From contig CANIEV010000010.1 of NCBI GenBank assembly GCA_947466535.1, positions 1 through 44,305 on the forward strand: a DNA stretch of 44,305 nt, read 5' to 3'. The DNA is from Betaproteobacteria bacterium. GTDB taxonomy: Bacteria; Pseudomonadota; Gammaproteobacteria; Burkholderiales; SG8-39. The stretch's first letter is position 1. Each line of letters begins with the position of its first letter. Both the position numbers and the translations under genes were made by a program. The notes beneath the pieces are model-generated. The model was not told where the DNA came from. It searched no databases and saw only the letters and a program-made list of their open reading frames with translations. Below are positions 42,049-44,305 of the stretch, in pieces.

Positions 42049-42888
42049 TCAAAGCGCCCCCGCCGCGAACGTATTGCAGTCCCGCGTCCGGCCCGAGTCC
42101 AGGCCCTTTTTGAACCAGCGCACGCGCTGCTCGGACGATCCGTGGGTAAAGGATTCGGGCACGACGCGGCCCTGGCTTTTCTGCTGCAGGCGGTCATCGC
42201 CAATGGCGGTGGCGGCATTGAGCGCTTCGGCGATGTCGCCCGGGTCCAGTTGATTCAGGGTGCCGGCATGGTTGCCCCAAACGCCGGCGTAGCAGTCGGC
42301 CTGCAGTTCCATGCGCACCGACGTCTGATTGGCTTGCGCTTTGGAGGCGCCCTCGCGCGCGCTCGCCATCTTCTGGAAGGTGCCGGTGAGCTTCTGCACG
42401 TGATGTCCCACTTCGTGCGCGATCACGTAGGCCTGTGCAAAGTCGCCCGGGGCCCGAAAGCGGCTTTGCAACTCGCGGAAGAACGCGAGATCGATATAGA
42501 GTTTCTCGTCGCCGGAGCAATAAAAGGGGCCGGTGGCGGATTGCGCCATGCCGCAGGCGGAACGTACCTGCCCGTCGAACAGGACCAGGGTGGGCGGACG
42601 GTACTCGGCGTTCGACTGCTCAAAGATCTTGCCCCAGACGGCTTCGGTGCTTCCGAGGACACGGGCGACAAACTGACCCGTCGCGTCGGCGGGTGCGCCT
42701 TTGGTCACTTTCCTCGTCTCGGCCTGGGGCATGACCTGTTCGGCCACATTCATCACCGTGCTCGGGTCGAACCCCAGGAAGTAGGCGACGACGGCAATCA
42801 CGATGCCACCGACGCCCAGGCCGCCGCCAATGCCGATGCCGCGCCGGTCTTCGACATTACTGCTGGGCTGCTGGTCGCCTAGTTGCAT
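42049..42888 (-). CDS. ypfJ: Neutral zinc metallopeptidase, YpfJ family
   Basis: A 279-residue membrane-anchored protein of the YpfJ/KPN_02809 neutral zinc metallopeptidase family. The N-terminus NVEDRRGIGIGGGLGVGG leads into one membrane helix (about residues 19-39). The zinc motif is HEVGHH (His158, Glu159, His162), and the Glu or Asp-containing RMELQADCYAGVW gives the third ligand region. Two Cys pairs (SACG ... FYCS and ADCYAG ... RDCN) suggest disulfides in a periplasmic domain. Length matches the family. The biological substrate of YpfJ proteins is unknown. It ends 105 bases after the converging unrecognised gene and is divergent from the monooxygenase gene. Confidence 0.94.
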   Translation of the reverse strand: MQLGDQQPSSNVEDRRGIGIGGGLGVGGIVIAVVAYFLGFDPSTVMNVAEQVMPQAETRKVTKGAPADATGQFVARVLGSTEAVWGKIFEQSNAEYRPPTLVLFDGQVRSACGMAQSATGPFYCSGDEKLYIDLAFFRELQSRFRAPGDFAQAYVIAHEVGHHVQKLTGTFQKMASAREGASKAQANQTSVRMELQADCYAGVWGNHAGTLNQLDPGDIAEALNAATAIGDDRLQQKSQGRVVPESFTHGSSEQRVRWFKKGLDSGRTRDCNTFAAGAL

Positions 42889-43024
42889 CGATGTTGCGCC
42901 TCAATGGGGTAGGGGGATACGCGAGGCTGCTGATGAATCGCTAATTACAGTACTTGTGCCGGTTCGCAGACACCGTGCGCCAGCGCGCACAATGGCGGTT
43001 GTCACGACCAACCTGCACTCCAAC

Positions 43025-44038
43025 ATGAAATTATCGGTACTCGACCAATCAAGCGCCTCCAAAGGCAAGACCCAGGACGTGGCGATCCGCGAGACCCTCG
43101 CGCTCGCGCGTCATTGCGATGCCCTCGGTTACAGCCGTTACTGGGTGTCGGAGCATCACAACTCCGGAAACATCGTCGGCACCGCGCCCGAGGTGCTGAT
43201 GGCGGCGATTGCCGCCACCACGCAGCGAATCCGCGTCGGCAGCGCCGGCATCATGCTGCCGCATTACTCGGCGCTGAAGGTGGCCGAACAGTTCCGGGTG
43301 CTCGAGGCGATCGCACCCGGCCGGATCGACATGGGCGTGGGCCGCGCACCGGGATCGGACCAGCTCACCGCGCGGGCGCTGAATCCGCATCCGGACAACG
43401 TCGAAGACCACTTTCCTCGCCAGGTGCAGGAACTGCAGTACTGGGTGTCGGGCACGACCTTGCCGGAGGGGCATCCGTTTCGTCGCGTGGTGGCCAGCCC
43501 CACCGGACCGACGACCCCCGACCTGTGGATGCTCGGCAGCTCCGACTACGGCGCGCAACTCGCGGGCTACTTCGGCCTGCCCTATGCCTTTGCGTATTTT
43601 TTTGCGGAGGGCGTAGGCGTTGAGCAGGCGCTGGATCTGTACCGCAAGAACTTCCGCCCAAGTGCGTTGTACCCGAAGCCCAAGGCCACGATCTGCGTCT
43701 GGGCGCTTGCCGCCGACACCGACGAGGAGGCGCAGTGGCAGTTCAAGAGCCGCGAACGCTCGAGCATCGATCGTGATTTTGGCATCCGCCTGCCGCTGAT
43801 ACCGCCCGAGGAAGCCGCGGCGCGGGTGCTCAATCCCGCGGAGCAGGCGATATCCGAGCGACTGCGACGCAAGGCGATCATCGGGTCGGCCGCCACCGTG
43901 GCCGAGAAGCTGAATGATCTGGCAAAAAAGCTCGATCTGGACGAACTGGTGATCGTGACCTGGACCTATGATCCGGAGCCAAGGCGGCGTTCGTACGAGC
44001 TGCTGGCGGAGGCGTTTTCCCTCCCGAAGGCCGGGTAA
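43025..44038 (+). CDS. LLM-class flavin-dependent oxidoreductase (luciferase-like)
   Basis: A 337-residue member of the bacterial luciferase-like group, close to the type with LuxA-like N-terminus KLSVLDQSS. These cytoplasmic TIM-barrel enzymes use reduced FMN or F420. Recognisable features are YSRYWVSEHHNSGNIVGTAP, RIRVGSAGIMLPHYSALKVA, APGRIDMGVGRAPGSD and WMLGSSDYGAQLAGYFGLP, each a family landmark. I chose the ATG at 43025 to match the family N-terminus; an ATG at 42992 would add eleven residues. No operon partner is visible, so the substrate is open. The gene is followed by a repeat-rich 267-base end region. Confidence 0.94.
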   Translation: MKLSVLDQSSASKGKTQDVAIRETLALARHCDALGYSRYWVSEHHNSGNIVGTAPEVLMAAIAATTQRIRVGSAGIMLPHYSALKVAEQFRVLEAIAPGRIDMGVGRAPGSDQLTARALNPHPDNVEDHFPRQVQELQYWVSGTTLPEGHPFRRVVASPTGPTTPDLWMLGSSDYGAQLAGYFGLPYAFAYFFAEGVGVEQALDLYRKNFRPSALYPKPKATICVWALAADTDEEAQWQFKSRERSSIDRDFGIRLPLIPPEEAAARVLNPAEQAISERLRRKAIIGSAATVAEKLNDLAKKLDLDELVIVTWTYDPEPRRRSYELLAEAFSLPKAG

Positions 44039-44131
44039 AAGTCAAACATTTATTTTAAAACCCGGCAGCCCGTGCGTTAGAGCGGTCGATTGACGTCTAT
44101 TTCTGGTGCAATAGGCGAGCGACTCCACGGA

Positions 44132-44206
44132 GTCATTGCGAGGCGCGCAGCGACGAAGCAATCCCCCCGGGGCCTGTGAGATTGCTTCGCTTGCGCTCGC
44201 AATGAC
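44132..44206. repeat. Inverted pair of GTCATTGCGAG-type elements
   Basis: The left unit starts GTCATTGCGAGG (44132-44143) and contains CGACGAAGCAATC. The right unit is its inverted relative: GATTGCTTCG (44180-44189) then CGCTCGCAATGAC (44194-44206). Together they can fold into a long cruciform or mRNA hairpin downstream of the monooxygenase gene. The same arm occurs at 12,595 and 31,546, so these are members of a dispersed REP-like family. Confidence 0.75.
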
Positions 44207-44296
44207 GGCGAGTTGCGGCCGGATCAGGCCTTCAGCACCGCTATCGTTCGCTCGCAATGACGGCGAACTGCGGCCGTATCAGGCCTTCAGAACCGC
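44195..44296. repeat. Two 47-bp direct repeats
   Basis: The unit beginning GCTCGCAATGACGGCGA occurs at 44195-44241 and again at 44250-44296, matching at 43 of 47 positions, with an eight-base spacer. Each unit ends in ATCAGGCCTTCAG-ACCGC with one variable base. The first unit shares its start with the right arm of the inverted pair at 44,132-44,206, so part of the REP-like element has been amplified in tandem. The array may continue beyond the window. Confidence 0.75.
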
Positions 44297-44305
44297 CAAT
44301 GCAAA

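Noticed and set aside
44195-44296. CRISPR array
   Set aside because: Only two 47-base units with an eight-base spacer, too long a repeat and too short a spacer, and no cas genes.

Overview
The window looks like chromosomal DNA from a GC-rich betaproteobacterium, probably a Burkholderiales-like soil or water heterotroph. This is inferred from the mix of gene families: a Bug/TctC receptor, TRAP and NMT1/taurine-type ABC uptake systems, a CoxSML-type molybdenum hydroxylase, and high GC at third codon positions. No rRNA, tRNA, CRISPR array, integrase or complete insertion sequence was seen. Almost everything is uptake and breakdown of small organic molecules.

Bases 1-19,339 form one long minus-strand catabolic block. 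In transcription order it reads: TRAP transporter (dctP, dctQ, dctM), indolepyruvate:ferredoxin oxidoreductase-like genes (iorA, iorB, second iorA), a two-subunit Rieske dioxygenase, a second dctP, two tandem molybdenum-hydroxylase large subunits, a D-tartrate-dehydratase-like enolase-superfamily enzyme, a VOC protein, the FAD subunit and the [2Fe-2S] subunit (cut by the window edge). The substrate-contacting subunits of three different complexes occur twice, while their partner subunits occur once. A divergent LysR gene (19,495-20,487) is the likely regulator.

Bases 20,435-23,690 (minus) hold a small set: a hydroxyacid-oxoacid transhydrogenase-like iron alcohol dehydrogenase, a Bug receptor and a 3-hydroxyacyl-CoA-dehydrogenase-like enzyme. 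Bases 23,829-25,318 (plus) encode a TauE/SafE exporter translationally coupled to an exported ankyrin-repeat protein.

Bases 25,551-38,868 look like one GntR regulon for a nitrogenous amide or cyclic amide. It has two ABC importers, an amidohydrolase, an acetamidase/formamidase, a short-chain dehydrogenase, an allantoinase/hydantoinase-like enzyme and an M20 amidase. The GntR/FCD gene sits between the two importer operons. The same TTCCAAATTCC-containing sequence lies upstream of both, each followed by a perfect 8-bp hairpin before the binding-protein start. The short-chain dehydrogenase is flanked by inverted copies of a palindromic element, and a second, synonymously diverged copy of its 3' end lies just downstream.

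Bases 39,017-44,305 are more mixed: a RES/Xre toxin-antitoxin pair with a clear inverted-repeat operator, an AT-richer segment with unrecognised and possibly frameshifted genes, a YpfJ-type zinc metallopeptidase, a luciferase-like monooxygenase, and a terminal cluster of palindromic and direct repeats. Related GTCATTGCG-type repeats also occur at 12.6 kb and 31.5 kb.
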